Assembly (NCBI GenBank): GCA_905212975.1
Contig: CAJMGO010000008.1
Span: 1-58,335 of the forward strand
Direction of reading: 5' to 3'
Length of the DNA: 58,335 bases
Source: CAJMGO01 sp900557305
GTDB taxonomy: Bacteria > Bacillota_I > Bacilli_A > RF39 > UBA660
The notes under the pieces were generated by a model. It did no database searches, was not told the DNA's origin, and worked only from the letters and a program-made list of their open reading frames with translations. Positions 32,778 to 41,427 of this stretch are shown piece by piece (the first letter of the stretch is position 1; each line of letters opens with the position of its first letter). Position numbers and translations under genes: made by a program.

Positions 32778-33446
32778 ATGAAGAAAATTATTCCATTTAA
32801 AAAGGATATTACTTTTAAAACAAATTTATCAGAAATTACAAGCATTTCGCTAGAACATACATTAAAATCTACTAAGAATAGTGTATATGGTGAACTTATA
32901 GTAAGTGGTGAATATAAAATTAATCCATCTAGTACTTCTGTAGAGCCATTTTCATACCCACTTCCATTTAGTATAGATTTTTCTGATGAGTATAATTTAT
33001 TAAAATCAAATATAGAAGTAGATGATTTTTATTATGAAATAATAAATAATGATACATTAGCAGTAAACATAGATGTTTTAATTGATAATATAGAAGAAGA
33101 ACTTATTCCTAAAATAGAAATAGATGAACATAAAATAGAAAGACATGATATTTTAAAAGAAGAACCCAAAGAAGAGATAAAAAAAGAAGAAATAGAAGAA
33201 GAAAAAGATAAAAGATGCATAGAAGAAGAGGATATAAAAGGAATTACTTCAATATTTGATACACTTGATGACAAGGATGAAAATTATACATCTTATTCAG
33301 TATACATAGTAAGACAAGGAGATACATTAGAGGATATTCTTGCTAAATATAACACAACAAAAGAATGCTTAGAAGAATATAATGATTTAAAAGAACTAAA
33401 AATAAATACTAAAATAATAATACCAAATACATATGAAAGTAATTAA
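32778..33446 (+). CDS. spoVID: SpoVID-like spore coat morphogenetic protein
   Basis: The 222-residue protein has an N-terminal beta-rich domain (FKTNLSEITSISLEH... GELIVSGEYKINP...EPFSYPLPFSIDF) like the SPOCS/SpoVID N-terminus. A Glu/Lys-rich linker (residues ~115-165) follows, then a C-terminal LysM repeat (YIVRQGDTLEDILAKYN...LKINTKIIIP). This is the plan of SpoVID, which drives coat encasement of the forespore, but much shorter than the 575 residues in B. subtilis because the linker is reduced. A YsxE-like gene follows, as in Bacillus, overlapping by 14 bases. Strong AGGAGGT site. Assignment rests on layout plus neighbour. Confidence 0.75.
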   Translation: MKKIIPFKKDITFKTNLSEITSISLEHTLKSTKNSVYGELIVSGEYKINPSSTSVEPFSYPLPFSIDFSDEYNLLKSNIEVDDFYYEIINNDTLAVNIDVLIDNIEEELIPKIEIDEHKIERHDILKEEPKEEIKKEEIEEEKDKRCIEEEDIKGITSIFDTLDDKDENYTSYSVYIVRQGDTLEDILAKYNTTKECLEEYNDLKELKINTKIIIPNTYESN

Positions 33447-34323
33447 AGATGTATTAAAAAAATATGAAATAAAACCTAAAAATTATAGAAGTAGTGGTAA
33501 AGTATCAATAATTGATACTAATAAAGGAACTTTTGTAGTAAAAAAGAAAAATAATCAAAAAAAATTATACGATTATTTAGATACAAGAAGTTTTAATTAT
33601 TATCCTAATGTAATAGATAGAAATAATGATGAATATGAAATAACTGAATATGTTAATGAAATTGAAATACCAGATGAACAAAAATTAATAGATATGATAA
33701 AATTAGTATCACTTCTTCATAATAAAACAACTTACTATAAAGAAGTAAGTGAAGATTATTTTAAAGAAATATATGAAGATATAAAAAATAATATAGAACA
33801 TCTAAATAGTTATTATAATGATATAATAACTAATATTGAAACTAAAATATATATGAGCCCAAGTGAATACCTATTTGCGCGTAATGTATCAGAACTTTTT
33901 AATAGTCTAGGATATACAGAGGCAAAATTAGAAGAATGGTATAATCTTGTAAAAGAACAAAATAAGGTTAGATTTGTAGTACTACATAATAATCTTGATT
34001 TAAGTCATTTTATTATGTCAAATAAGCCTTATCTTATAAATTGGGATAAATCAAAAATAGATATGCCGTTATTTGATATATATAAACTTTATAAAAGAGT
34101 TAATAATAAATTTGATTTTGAACCATATTTAAAAATATATGAGGCGAATTATCCTTTAAGAAATGAAGAAAGATTGTTATTATTTATTTTAATCGCACTT
34201 CCAGATAAAATAGAATTAAAAGATAATGAATATGAAATGTGTACACAAATTAATAATTTATATGAAAATATTTTTAGAACAGAAACACTTATTTCAAAAT
34301 ATACTAAAAAAGAAGAAAAATAA
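33433..34323 (+). CDS. ysxE: CotS/YsxE-like spore coat kinase-fold protein
   Basis: The 296-residue protein has the aminoglycoside-phosphotransferase fold of the CotS family. A small N-lobe (KGTFVVKKKNNQKKLYDYL) with the ATP-site Lys, a helix ending in VSLLHNKTTYYKEVS, a catalytic-loop-like VVLHNNLDLSHFIMS and LINWDKSKIDMPLFDIYKLY follow in order. The usual HGDxxxxN is HNNLDLSHF and the later acidic motif is NWDKSKID, so it may be catalytically weak or act on a spore-specific substrate. In B. subtilis ysxE lies directly after spoVID, as here. Confidence 0.78.
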   Translation: MKVIKDVLKKYEIKPKNYRSSGKVSIIDTNKGTFVVKKKNNQKKLYDYLDTRSFNYYPNVIDRNNDEYEITEYVNEIEIPDEQKLIDMIKLVSLLHNKTTYYKEVSEDYFKEIYEDIKNNIEHLNSYYNDIITNIETKIYMSPSEYLFARNVSELFNSLGYTEAKLEEWYNLVKEQNKVRFVVLHNNLDLSHFIMSNKPYLINWDKSKIDMPLFDIYKLYKRVNNKFDFEPYLKIYEANYPLRNEERLLLFILIALPDKIELKDNEYEMCTQINNLYENIFRTETLISKYTKKEEK

Positions 34324-34461
34324 AAATATCATTAAAAAAATAAATAATAAGAATACATTAAATCTAGTAAGTATTAAAAAAGTAAGTAAGAATTGATAAA
34401 TAAAAATAATTATAAGTATGAAGCAGCACCCACTAGGTTTTCTATTATTGCTACATTTCAT
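34294..34461 (-). CDS. possible 55-aa hydrophobic protein
   Basis: On the minus strand ATG 34461-34459 is preceded at the right distance by AGGTG (TAGGTGATATATATG), the ribosome site style used throughout this window. It encodes MKCSNNRKPSGCCFILIIIF followed by a hydrophobic stretch of about 35 residues. The 3' end overlaps the end of ysxE by about 30 bases. Arg-Lys-Pro and a Cys-Cys pair precede one long or two short membrane helices. I know no homologue. A low-complexity AT-rich frame can mimic a membrane protein, so translation is not assured. It explains part of the 267-base gap; the rest holds the yqeG promoter. Confidence 0.4.
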   Translation of the reverse strand: MKCSNNRKPSGCCFILIIIFIYQFLLTFLILTRFNVFLLFIFLMIFLFFFFFSIF

Positions 34462-34526
34462 ATATATCACCTAGTTTATTTTATTCATAAATATTAATAA
34501 GTTATAGAGTAAAAGACCTATAGATA

Positions 34527-34555
34527 TTGTAAAAACACTACAAATATGCTAAAAT
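34527..34555 (+). promoter_or_regulatory. sigma-A-type promoter of yqeG-yqeH
   Basis: TTGTAA (34527-34532), 17-base spacer ending TGC, TAAAAT (34550-34555). Confidence 0.75.
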
Positions 34556-34590
34556 AAATAAAAATAATAGCAGATTGGTGGTGTTTTTAT

Positions 34591-35112
34591 ATGGAAAAAT
34601 ATATACCTGATATATATCAAGAAAATATATTTAAAATTAATTTTGATAAATTAAAAGAAAAAGGAATAAAAACAATATTACTTGATTTAGATAATACAAT
34701 ACTTACATATAAAGAAACAGAACCTAAAGAAGAAGTTAAAAAATTGATAAAAGAATTAAAAGAAAAAAACTTTGATTTAATAATATATTCAAATGGTTCC
34801 AAAAAAAGAGTAGATTCTATTAAAGAAATGCTTGATATAGATGGATTTTATAGAGCAAGAAAACCATTAAAAAGTGGTTTTGTTTCTTTAATAAATAAAT
34901 ATAAATTAAATATAGATGAAGTTGCTATAATAGGAGATCAAATGATGACTGATGTACTTGGAGGTAATAGAGTTGGAATAACTACAATACTAGTAAATCA
35001 GTTAGATAAAAAAGAACCTATTTGGACAAAATTTAATAGATATTTTGAAAATAAAAAAATGAATAAATTACGAAAAAATTCATTATTTACAAAAGGAAGA
35101 TTTTATGAATAA
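34591..35112 (+). CDS. yqeG: YqeG-family HAD phosphatase
   Basis: The 173-residue cytosolic protein is a HAD-superfamily (subclass IIIA) phosphatase. Motif 1 is LLDLDNTILTY near residue 30 with the nucleophile Asp. Motif 2 is LIIYSNGSKKR, the Lys is in RKPLKSGF, and motif 4 is VAIIGDQMMTDVLGGN. YqeG is conserved in Firmicutes beside yqeH, as here (eight-base overlap). Its physiological substrate is not known; phosphatidylglycerophosphate-type phosphatases share the fold. GGTGG gives the start. Confidence 0.94.
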   Translation: MEKYIPDIYQENIFKINFDKLKEKGIKTILLDLDNTILTYKETEPKEEVKKLIKELKEKNFDLIIYSNGSKKRVDSIKEMLDIDGFYRARKPLKSGFVSLINKYKLNIDEVAIIGDQMMTDVLGGNRVGITTILVNQLDKKEPIWTKFNRYFENKKMNKLRKNSLFTKGRFYE

Positions 35113-36073
35113 ATGCATAGGTTGTGGTTCTTTATTACAAAGTATTGATAAAAATAAAGAAGGGTATGTTGATGAAAAGAATAAAAAATATTGTTATAGA
35201 TGTTTTAGAATAAGAAATTATGGGGAATACTCTAAAAGTTTAAAGACAAATGAAGATTATGAAAAAATATTAGATGATATTAATAAAACAAATGATTTAG
35301 TGGTACTTTTAATTGATGTATTTTCAATTCAAGATGTAAATAAAATTTTGAATCATTTAAATAATGATATATTACTTGTTTTATCAAAAAGAGATGTACT
35401 ACCTAAATCACTCTATGAAGAAAAATTATTAAATTATATTGACAATAAAAATATAAAAGATAAAGTTTTAATAAGTAGTAAGAAAAATTACAATTTAGAT
35501 GAATTAATTTATAAAATAAATAAATATAAAAAATCTAAAAATGTATATGTTGTTGGATATACTAATTCAGGTAAATCATCTATGATAAATAAAATAATAA
35601 AAAATTATTCAGATAAAGATATTGAAATTACTACAAGTATATTACCATCTACAACATTAGATACAATAAATATAGATATATCAGATGACTTGTGTTTAAT
35701 CGATACACCAGGTATTTTAATAGATGATTGTATATATAATTATTTAGATTCAAAAGATTTAAAAAGAGTATTGCCGACAAAAGAAATAAAGCCTATTATT
35801 TATCAAGTAAAGGGATTACAAACAATAATAATAGATGAATTTGCTAAAATAGAAGTAAGTGATAAATGCAGTATGGTATTATTTTTCTCTAACGAACTTA
35901 AAATAGATAGAAACTATAAAGAGTTAAAAGGAAAAAATTTAATAACTTTAGATGTTAATAATCAAGATATAGTTTTTAATGGACTTGGATTTATAAAGGT
36001 ATCTGGATGTGCTTCTGTAAAAATAAGTATAACAAATAAAATAGGAGTTTATTTAAGAGATAGTTTAATATAA
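35105..36073 (+). CDS. yqeH: circularly permuted GTPase, 30S assembly factor
   Basis: YqeH helps mature the 30S ribosomal subunit. An N-terminal zinc finger (CIGCGSLLQ...YCYRCFR) precedes a GTPase whose motifs come in permuted order: G4 VLSKRDVLP and G5 LISSKKNYN first, then G1 VGYTNSGKSSMIN and G3 CLIDTPGIL. The C-terminal third is the beta-rich RNA-binding part. At 322 residues it is a little shorter than the ~366 of B. subtilis. It overlaps yqeG and ends before a terminator. Confidence 0.95.
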   Translation: MNKCIGCGSLLQSIDKNKEGYVDEKNKKYCYRCFRIRNYGEYSKSLKTNEDYEKILDDINKTNDLVVLLIDVFSIQDVNKILNHLNNDILLVLSKRDVLPKSLYEEKLLNYIDNKNIKDKVLISSKKNYNLDELIYKINKYKKSKNVYVVGYTNSGKSSMINKIIKNYSDKDIEITTSILPSTTLDTINIDISDDLCLIDTPGILIDDCIYNYLDSKDLKRVLPTKEIKPIIYQVKGLQTIIIDEFAKIEVSDKCSMVLFFSNELKIDRNYKELKGKNLITLDVNNQDIVFNGLGFIKVSGCASVKISITNKIGVYLRDSLI

Positions 36074-36100
36074 GGCTTATCATATGATAAGTTTTTATTT
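36074..36100 (+). terminator. intrinsic terminator after yqeH
   Basis: CTTATC-atat-GATAAG followed by TTTTTATTTT. Confidence 0.75.
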
Positions 36101-36182
36101 TGTATAAAATTTATATAAATCACTTTTTTTATTAATATATTTAAGTTATAATAAAGAAGTATAGAATAATAGAGGTGTAAAA

Positions 36183-37955
36183 ATGATTGGCAAAATTATA
36201 GGAATAGAAGAAAATTGTGTATATGTAAAATTGGATTTAGAATTAGATAAATTTCAAAACTTAATACAATTATATGTAACTATAGAAGATAAGGAATCTA
36301 ATATTATAGGTGAAGTTGTATCCATTAAGGATGATATTGCTGCAATTAATCTAGTTGGAGAACTTATTGATGAAGAATTTACAGCAGGTGTAATAAAAAA
36401 ACCATCATTTGGATCAAAAGTAAAATTAGTACCTAAAAATAAGATTCAATTTATAATAGGTGAAAAAGAATATGATGAAAGAGAACATTTAATTATAGGT
36501 AAAAATCCTATTTATGATGAGAATGTAACTATAAAAATAAATAAATTTTTTAGTGAACACTTTGCAATATTTGGCTCAACAGGAAGTGGTAAATCTTGTT
36601 CAGTATCAAGAATAATACAAAATTTATTTTCTAAAAATGATCCTGTACCATATAAAGCTAGTTTCTTTATATTTGATGCATATGGAGAATATCATACTGC
36701 TTTTGAACACCTAAATAGAAAAGTACCTGAAATATCTTTTAAGGTTTATACTACAAATTTAAAAGATAAACAACATGAACTGCTTAGAATTCCTATATGG
36801 TTATTATCGGTTGATGATATTTGCTTATTACTTGGTGTTGAAAAACATTCCCAAATATTATTAATTGAAAAAGCTTTAAAACTTTTAACAGTATTTGCTA
36901 AAGATGAAGATGAAGTAATTAAAAGTAAAAATGATATAATAGCACGTGCTCTTTTAGATATTTTATCATCTGGTAGACAATCTACTCAAATAAGGGATCA
37001 AGTTATATCTGTTTTAACCAATCATTATACTAAGGAATTAAATCTAGATACTAGAATAATTCAACCAGGATATGTAAGAACATTAAAACAATGTCTTTTA
37101 ATAGATTCATCTGGTAAGATGAGAGATATGGAAATAGTAGTTGAATTTATTCAAAAATTTCTTGATGATGATTATGAACTTAAATTCCCAGATGGTTCCT
37201 TTATGTATACAATAGATGATTTAAAAGATGCTTTTGATTTTGCTCTTATATCAGAAGGTGCTTTAAAGAGTGATAAAATATATGATGAATCAAATGTATT
37301 AAAGGTAAGGTTATATGCTTTAGCGACAGGTGAAGAAAGGGTTTATTTTGATTACCCTGAATATGTTAATAGAGAACAATATATAAGAAAACTACTTACT
37401 ACAGAAAATAAACATAAAGCTCAAATAGTAAATTTTAATATAAATTATATTGATGATAGATTAGCAAAAAATATAACAAAAATATATTCAAAGATGTTAT
37501 TTGATTTTGCTAAAGAATTAGATAATAGAGCTTCATTTCCAATTCATATAGTTCTAGAAGAAGCACATAGATATGTTCAAAATGATAACGATAAATTCTT
37601 ACTTGGATATAATATATTTGAAAGAATAACAAAAGAAGGTAGAAAGTATGGTGTTTTATTAGGACTTATATCTCAAAGACCTTCTGAAATATCAGAAACA
37701 ACAGTATCGCAATGTAGTAATTTCTTAATATTTAAAATAATACATCCAACAGATGTTGAATATATAAGGCAAATGGTACCTAATGTTAATGATGAAATAA
37801 TGAAAAAAATGCAAATATTACAACCTGGTACATGTGTTGCGTTTGGTAGTGCATTTAAATTACCTACAATTGTAAGAATTCCAATGCCTTCTCCAGCGCC
37901 ATCAAGTGATAGCTGTAATATAAGTCAAAATTGGTTTGTAGACAGAAAAAAATAA
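36183..37955 (+). CDS. HerA-like ATPase (DUF87), paralogue 1
   Basis: The 590-residue protein is a FtsK/HerA-superfamily hexameric ATPase. The N-terminal HAS-barrel (residues 1-80) is followed by Walker A GSTGSGKS at 131-138. Walker B appears as PIHIVLEEAHRYV, and the later conserved EGRKYGVLLGLISQRP and TVSQCSNFLIFK match HerA. HerA normally works with the nuclease NurA in DNA end processing, or in defence modules with other effectors; neither is next to it. A second full-length copy lies at 49590. It has its own upstream TATAAT (36147-36152) and GAGGTG start. It is convergent with tmcAL, so it is likely monocistronic. Confidence 0.9.
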   Translation: MIGKIIGIEENCVYVKLDLELDKFQNLIQLYVTIEDKESNIIGEVVSIKDDIAAINLVGELIDEEFTAGVIKKPSFGSKVKLVPKNKIQFIIGEKEYDEREHLIIGKNPIYDENVTIKINKFFSEHFAIFGSTGSGKSCSVSRIIQNLFSKNDPVPYKASFFIFDAYGEYHTAFEHLNRKVPEISFKVYTTNLKDKQHELLRIPIWLLSVDDICLLLGVEKHSQILLIEKALKLLTVFAKDEDEVIKSKNDIIARALLDILSSGRQSTQIRDQVISVLTNHYTKELNLDTRIIQPGYVRTLKQCLLIDSSGKMRDMEIVVEFIQKFLDDDYELKFPDGSFMYTIDDLKDAFDFALISEGALKSDKIYDESNVLKVRLYALATGEERVYFDYPEYVNREQYIRKLLTTENKHKAQIVNFNINYIDDRLAKNITKIYSKMLFDFAKELDNRASFPIHIVLEEAHRYVQNDNDKFLLGYNIFERITKEGRKYGVLLGLISQRPSEISETTVSQCSNFLIFKIIHPTDVEYIRQMVPNVNDEIMKKMQILQPGTCVAFGSAFKLPTIVRIPMPSPAPSSDSCNISQNWFVDRKK

Positions 37956-37964
37956 AAGATAAAA

Positions 37965-39113
37965 TTATCTTATTATAGGAAAGTCTTTATATTCACTTTC
38001 AATAAGATTAATTTTATCTTTTTCATTTAATATAGATGCATATACACAAGTAGATCTCATTTCAATATCTAATATTGGGTCATTAGTTCTTGAAAAGTTT
38101 GTTATTAGTGGAATATCAATATCTTTTTTTATTTCATTTAAATAATTTCTACCCTTAATATTAAAACCTAAAACACGTATATAAGAAATTTTATTATATT
38201 TTTTTACCTCTTCTTTTTTTAGATTACAAAGAATATGTATAAACATTCTAGACAATTTATTGTAAGTATATCTTTTAGTTTTTACTTTAAGAATTAAATC
38301 ATCTAAGTCTTTAGATTTTATAATACATTTTTTTATTCTATTTTGAATTCCTTCATCTACAGTTTGATATTCTTCTAAAGTGTTTTCAGTCATAATTTTA
38401 TATTTTAATAAATTGAAATAATTTTTTGTAAATATTGGATTTTTTAAATAATCGTATACATATTCTGGTACATAATTTTTTACATTATCTCCATTTAAAA
38501 GAGCATATCTTATACTTGAAGCACTAGTAATATTATCATTTAATTCTATACTGTTATAGTCATTACTTCTTTTAATACAAATAGGTGTTATATTACTATT
38601 TAATTTTAATATTTCACGTATATAAGAAACACCTAAAATATCATTTGGTTTATCAATTTTTTTATCTGTAAGTTGGTATAATGCTTTGGAAAGCGCTGTA
38701 GGATAATTTACTCCTTTATCTAAGTATTCTTTAACAAGCTTATCATATTTTTTATTATTTATTTGTGTTTTAGCAAGCATAGTTAATTTGTTTATATCAT
38801 TTGTTTCACTACCAAATACAACATAATCCACATTTAATTTATCAAGTATTTCTATACTAGTTTTAGCAAATACATCAGCACTTTGTGTAGCAAATATAAA
38901 TGGAAGTTCAATAACTAAATCAATACCAGATAAAAGAGCTATATCACATTTACTATATTTAGGTATTATTGATGCTTCTCCTCTTTGCGTAAAATTACCA
39001 CTCATTACTAAAATAATTAAAGAATCATCAAACATTTCTTTTATTTTACTTATATGATATAAATGCCCATTATGAAAAGGATTATATTCACAAATTATAC
39101 CTATTTTTTTCAT
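37965..39113 (-). CDS. tmcAL: tRNA(Met) cytidine acetate ligase
   Basis: The enzyme forms N4-acetylcytidine at the wobble base of elongator tRNA-Met from acetate and ATP. The nucleotidyltransferase start is IGIICEYNPFHNGHLYHI, with the HxGH-type motif, followed by MSGNFTQRGEASIIPKYSK and DLVIELPFIFATQSAD, all diagnostic of TmcAL (YlbM). The 382-residue length is normal. In B. subtilis ylbM adjoins ylbN and rpmF. Here those two genes are divergent from it across a shared promoter region, a rearranged form of the same neighbourhood. AGGTGG precedes the start on the minus strand. Confidence 0.95.
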   Translation of the reverse strand: MKKIGIICEYNPFHNGHLYHISKIKEMFDDSLIILVMSGNFTQRGEASIIPKYSKCDIALLSGIDLVIELPFIFATQSADVFAKTSIEILDKLNVDYVVFGSETNDINKLTMLAKTQINNKKYDKLVKEYLDKGVNYPTALSKALYQLTDKKIDKPNDILGVSYIREILKLNSNITPICIKRSNDYNSIELNDNITSASSIRYALLNGDNVKNYVPEYVYDYLKNPIFTKNYFNLLKYKIMTENTLEEYQTVDEGIQNRIKKCIIKSKDLDDLILKVKTKRYTYNKLSRMFIHILCNLKKEEVKKYNKISYIRVLGFNIKGRNYLNEIKKDIDIPLITNFSRTNDPILDIEMRSTCVYASILNEKDKINLIESEYKDFPIIR

Positions 39114-39162
39114 TTTACCACCTAATTATATAATACATGTTTCTACATTAAAAATCAAATTA

Positions 39163-39191
39163 TTTACAATTTTTAAGGGTTATGATATACT
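39163..39191 (+). promoter_or_regulatory. sigma-A-type promoter of yceD-rpmF
   Basis: TTTACA (39163-39168), 17-base spacer, TATACT (39186-39191). An overlapping TATAAT at 39191-39196 could give a second start. Confidence 0.65.
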
Positions 39192-39214
39192 ATAATCACC
39201 TTGGAGGAATGATT

Positions 39215-39694
39215 ATGGATAATAGTTATATTATAGATTTAACTCGTCTTAAAAGTGGTATAGATGAATATATATTTATAGATGAAGACTTAGATATAAA
39301 AAATACATCCAATAAAATAATAGAAATTAAAAAAGTACATATAAATGGAGATATAAGTCTTTATGGAGATTCATATTACTTAAATGCTAATTTAAGTGGT
39401 ACTTTGGTTTTACCGTCATCACTAACCTTAAAACCAGTTAATTATGATTTTTCAACTGATATTGAAGGAAGTATTGAAGAAATGCTTGAAGAAATAGGAG
39501 AAATTGACAAAAAAAGAGAAAATAGTATTGATATTTTTCCAATAATATGGGAAAATATATTAATGGAAATTCCCATAAAGGTTGAAAGTGAAGATTTAAA
39601 TCCTCCTACTTTAGAAGGAAATGGTTGGAGATTTATAGAAGATGATAAACCTGAAATAAATCCAGAATTTATGAAATTGGATGATTTAAAGTGA
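39215..39694 (+). CDS. YceD/YlbN (DUF177) protein
   Basis: The 159-residue protein belongs to the YceD family found beside rpmF in most bacteria and needed for normal 23S rRNA levels. Family traits seen here are the central strand pair (VHINGDISLYGDSYYLNANL SGTL in two adjoining strands), an acidic middle, and a C-terminal motif LNPPTLEGNGWRFI. It lacks the two CxxC zinc pairs that many YceD proteins have. Start 39215 is seven bases from TTGGAGGA; upstream in-frame ATGs are rejected. It ends in TGA, overlapping the ribosome site of rpmF. Confidence 0.85.
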   Translation: MDNSYIIDLTRLKSGIDEYIFIDEDLDIKNTSNKIIEIKKVHINGDISLYGDSYYLNANLSGTLVLPSSLTLKPVNYDFSTDIEGSIEEMLEEIGEIDKKRENSIDIFPIIWENILMEIPIKVESEDLNPPTLEGNGWRFIEDDKPEINPEFMKLDDLK

Positions 39695-39708
39695 AAAGAG
39701 GTGTAGAC

Positions 39709-39912
39709 ATGAAATTAAATATTCAATTATTTGCTGTTCCATTTAGAAAAGTAAGTAAGACTAGTGGAAGAATGCGTAGAACTCATTATAAAATTAGTGA
39801 AAACGCTACTACAAAATGTCCAAAATGTGGTGAAACTGTTAGACCACATAGAGTTTGTAAGGCTTGTGGTACTTACAAAGGAAAAGAAGTTATTACTAAA
39901 AAAGAAGCATAA
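39709..39912 (+). CDS. rpmF: 50S ribosomal protein L32
   Basis: The 67-residue product carries the L32 hallmarks: FRKVSKTSGRMRRTHYKI and a four-Cys zinc ribbon (KCPKCGETVRPHRVCKACG). The Cys-containing (C+) form is used. The start at ATG 39709 follows GAGGTG; a GTG six codons upstream overlaps the yceD stop and is rejected. It is the second gene of the yceD-rpmF operon, ending in a terminator. Confidence 0.97.
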   Translation: MKLNIQLFAVPFRKVSKTSGRMRRTHYKISENATTKCPKCGETVRPHRVCKACGTYKGKEVITKKEA

Positions 39913-39930
39913 TTACATTGCTTTTTTTTT
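39905..39930 (+). terminator. terminator over rpmF stop codon
   Basis: AAGCA-taattacat-TGCTT followed by seven T. Confidence 0.8.
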
Positions 39931-39967
39931 GACTAGAAGATATAATTGAATAAAGGTAGATGATTAT

Positions 39968-41407
39968 ATGAAACAAAGTAAGGGTTTTACACTTATAGAA
40001 ATGCTTGCTGTATTAGTTATAATAATATTATTAACATCAGCTATTGTACCATCGCTTATTAATTTAATAGCAAGAAACAAAAATAAATTAAGCAATCAAA
40101 CAAAAGATTTAATATATTCTGCTACAGAATTATATTTATCAGAAAATAATAATTATTCTAAATTAGAAAATAATACATATTGTATTTCTATTTCTACATT
40201 GGTAAATGATGGAAAATTAAATTCACCAATAAAAGATTTTAAAACTGGAAAAGAAGTTAATTTAAGTAATGTAGTAGAAGCAAAAGTAAATAAATATTCT
40301 GAATTTGAATATAGCATAAAAGAAAAATGTAAAGAAAAAAGAGGATATAGTGAAAATATTTTAAATGGATCTGATCCAAAATTATTTGATAATATGATAC
40401 CTGTTATATATGATAATGGCTCATGGAAAAAAGCAAATACTGATAAAAAATGGTATAACTATGAAGAATATATGTGGGCTAATGCAGTAACAGTAAGTGA
40501 TAGTAAATATTATACTTTAGAAAGTGGTACAGTAATTGAAGAAAATGACATTAATGGATTTTATGTTTGGATACCAAGATTTGAGTATAAAAAAGTAGAT
40601 AGTACTACACCAAAAAAATTTCAACTAGATTTTATCTCTTCAAATAAAACAACTCCAAGTAGAGGATATACTATATCAGATGCATTTAAATTTAATTCTG
40701 AAAATTTATCTGGAGTATGGATTTCAAAATTTGAAGCAAAGAGTGATGATTCTAAAACATTATGTAGTCAAGTTAAATCAGAAGGTACTTGTAATGTTAA
40801 TACAAATAACGCAATATTTACAAACACTAAATCATCATGGACAAATATATCTTTATCTGTTGCTTATTCTGTAATAAGTAAAATGAATATATCTGGTAAT
40901 ATATATGGATTTTCACAAACTGAATCAGATACACATTTATTAAAAAATTCTGAATGGGAAATAGTAACATATTTAACTATGAGTGATTATGGAAAATTTT
41001 CAAATACTAATTATTCATCTAAAGATAAAGAAGTAACAATAGTATCTACACCATATAATTATAAAGAATCTTTATCATCCACAACAACAGGAAATATATA
41101 TGGAATATATGATATGGGCGGTAATAATGATGAATTTGTTATGGCAAATATAAATAATAATATAGCTTCATCTGCATTTAAAGAAATGCCATCATCAATT
41201 TATTATGATAAAGTAGATGGAAATAGTTTTACTCAAACTAAAAACTGGTATAATGATACATCAATTATTCCATCAGAAGAACAACCTTGGTTATTAAGAG
41301 GTGGAAATTCATCCGATGGAGATTTAGCTGGAATATTTGCATATAAGAGTTCTGATGGTAGTCCAAATGAGGCTATATCTTTTAGAGCAGCAATAATTAA
41401 AAAATAA
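39968..41407 (+). CDS. large pseudopilin with FGE/C-lectin-like C-terminal domain
   Basis: The 479-residue protein begins with a type IV prepilin leader: KG|FTLIEMLAVLVIIILLTSA, cleaved after Gly6, with Glu at position +5 and a single membrane helix. The pilin body (to ~residue 125, Cys-containing) is followed by a long domain. Phrases such as YNYEEYMWANAVTV, NGFYVWIPRFEY, IYGIYDMGGNNDEFV and WLLRGGNSSDG...SFRAAII match the last turns of the formylglycine-generating-enzyme/C-type-lectin fold. Pilins of this kind are secreted by a competence or type II-like machine, none of which lies in the window. A binding role is likely; catalysis is not supported. Strand is followed by a bidirectional terminator. 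Confidence 0.82.
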   Translation: MKQSKGFTLIEMLAVLVIIILLTSAIVPSLINLIARNKNKLSNQTKDLIYSATELYLSENNNYSKLENNTYCISISTLVNDGKLNSPIKDFKTGKEVNLSNVVEAKVNKYSEFEYSIKEKCKEKRGYSENILNGSDPKLFDNMIPVIYDNGSWKKANTDKKWYNYEEYMWANAVTVSDSKYYTLESGTVIEENDINGFYVWIPRFEYKKVDSTTPKKFQLDFISSNKTTPSRGYTISDAFKFNSENLSGVWISKFEAKSDDSKTLCSQVKSEGTCNVNTNNAIFTNTKSSWTNISLSVAYSVISKMNISGNIYGFSQTESDTHLLKNSEWEIVTYLTMSDYGKFSNTNYSSKDKEVTIVSTPYNYKESLSSTTTGNIYGIYDMGGNNDEFVMANINNNIASSAFKEMPSSIYYDKVDGNSFTQTKNWYNDTSIIPSEEQPWLLRGGNSSDGDLAGIFAYKSSDGSPNEAISFRAAIIKK

Positions 41408-41427
41408 ATGTAAAATCTACATTTATT
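41401..41427. terminator. bidirectional terminator
   Basis: AAATAAATGTA-aaatc-TACATTTATTT, a perfect 11-pair stem covering the stop codons of the convergent pseudopilin and SEDS genes. Confidence 0.88.

Noticed and set aside
37956..37971. AAGATAA/TTATCTT as a terminator between HerA-1 and tmcAL
   Set aside because: The loop would have only two bases and there is no T-run on either side, so I did not list it.
39764..39949. Plus-strand ORF of 61 codons overlapping rpmF
   Set aside because: It is an out-of-frame reading of L32, which has the conserved zinc ribbon.
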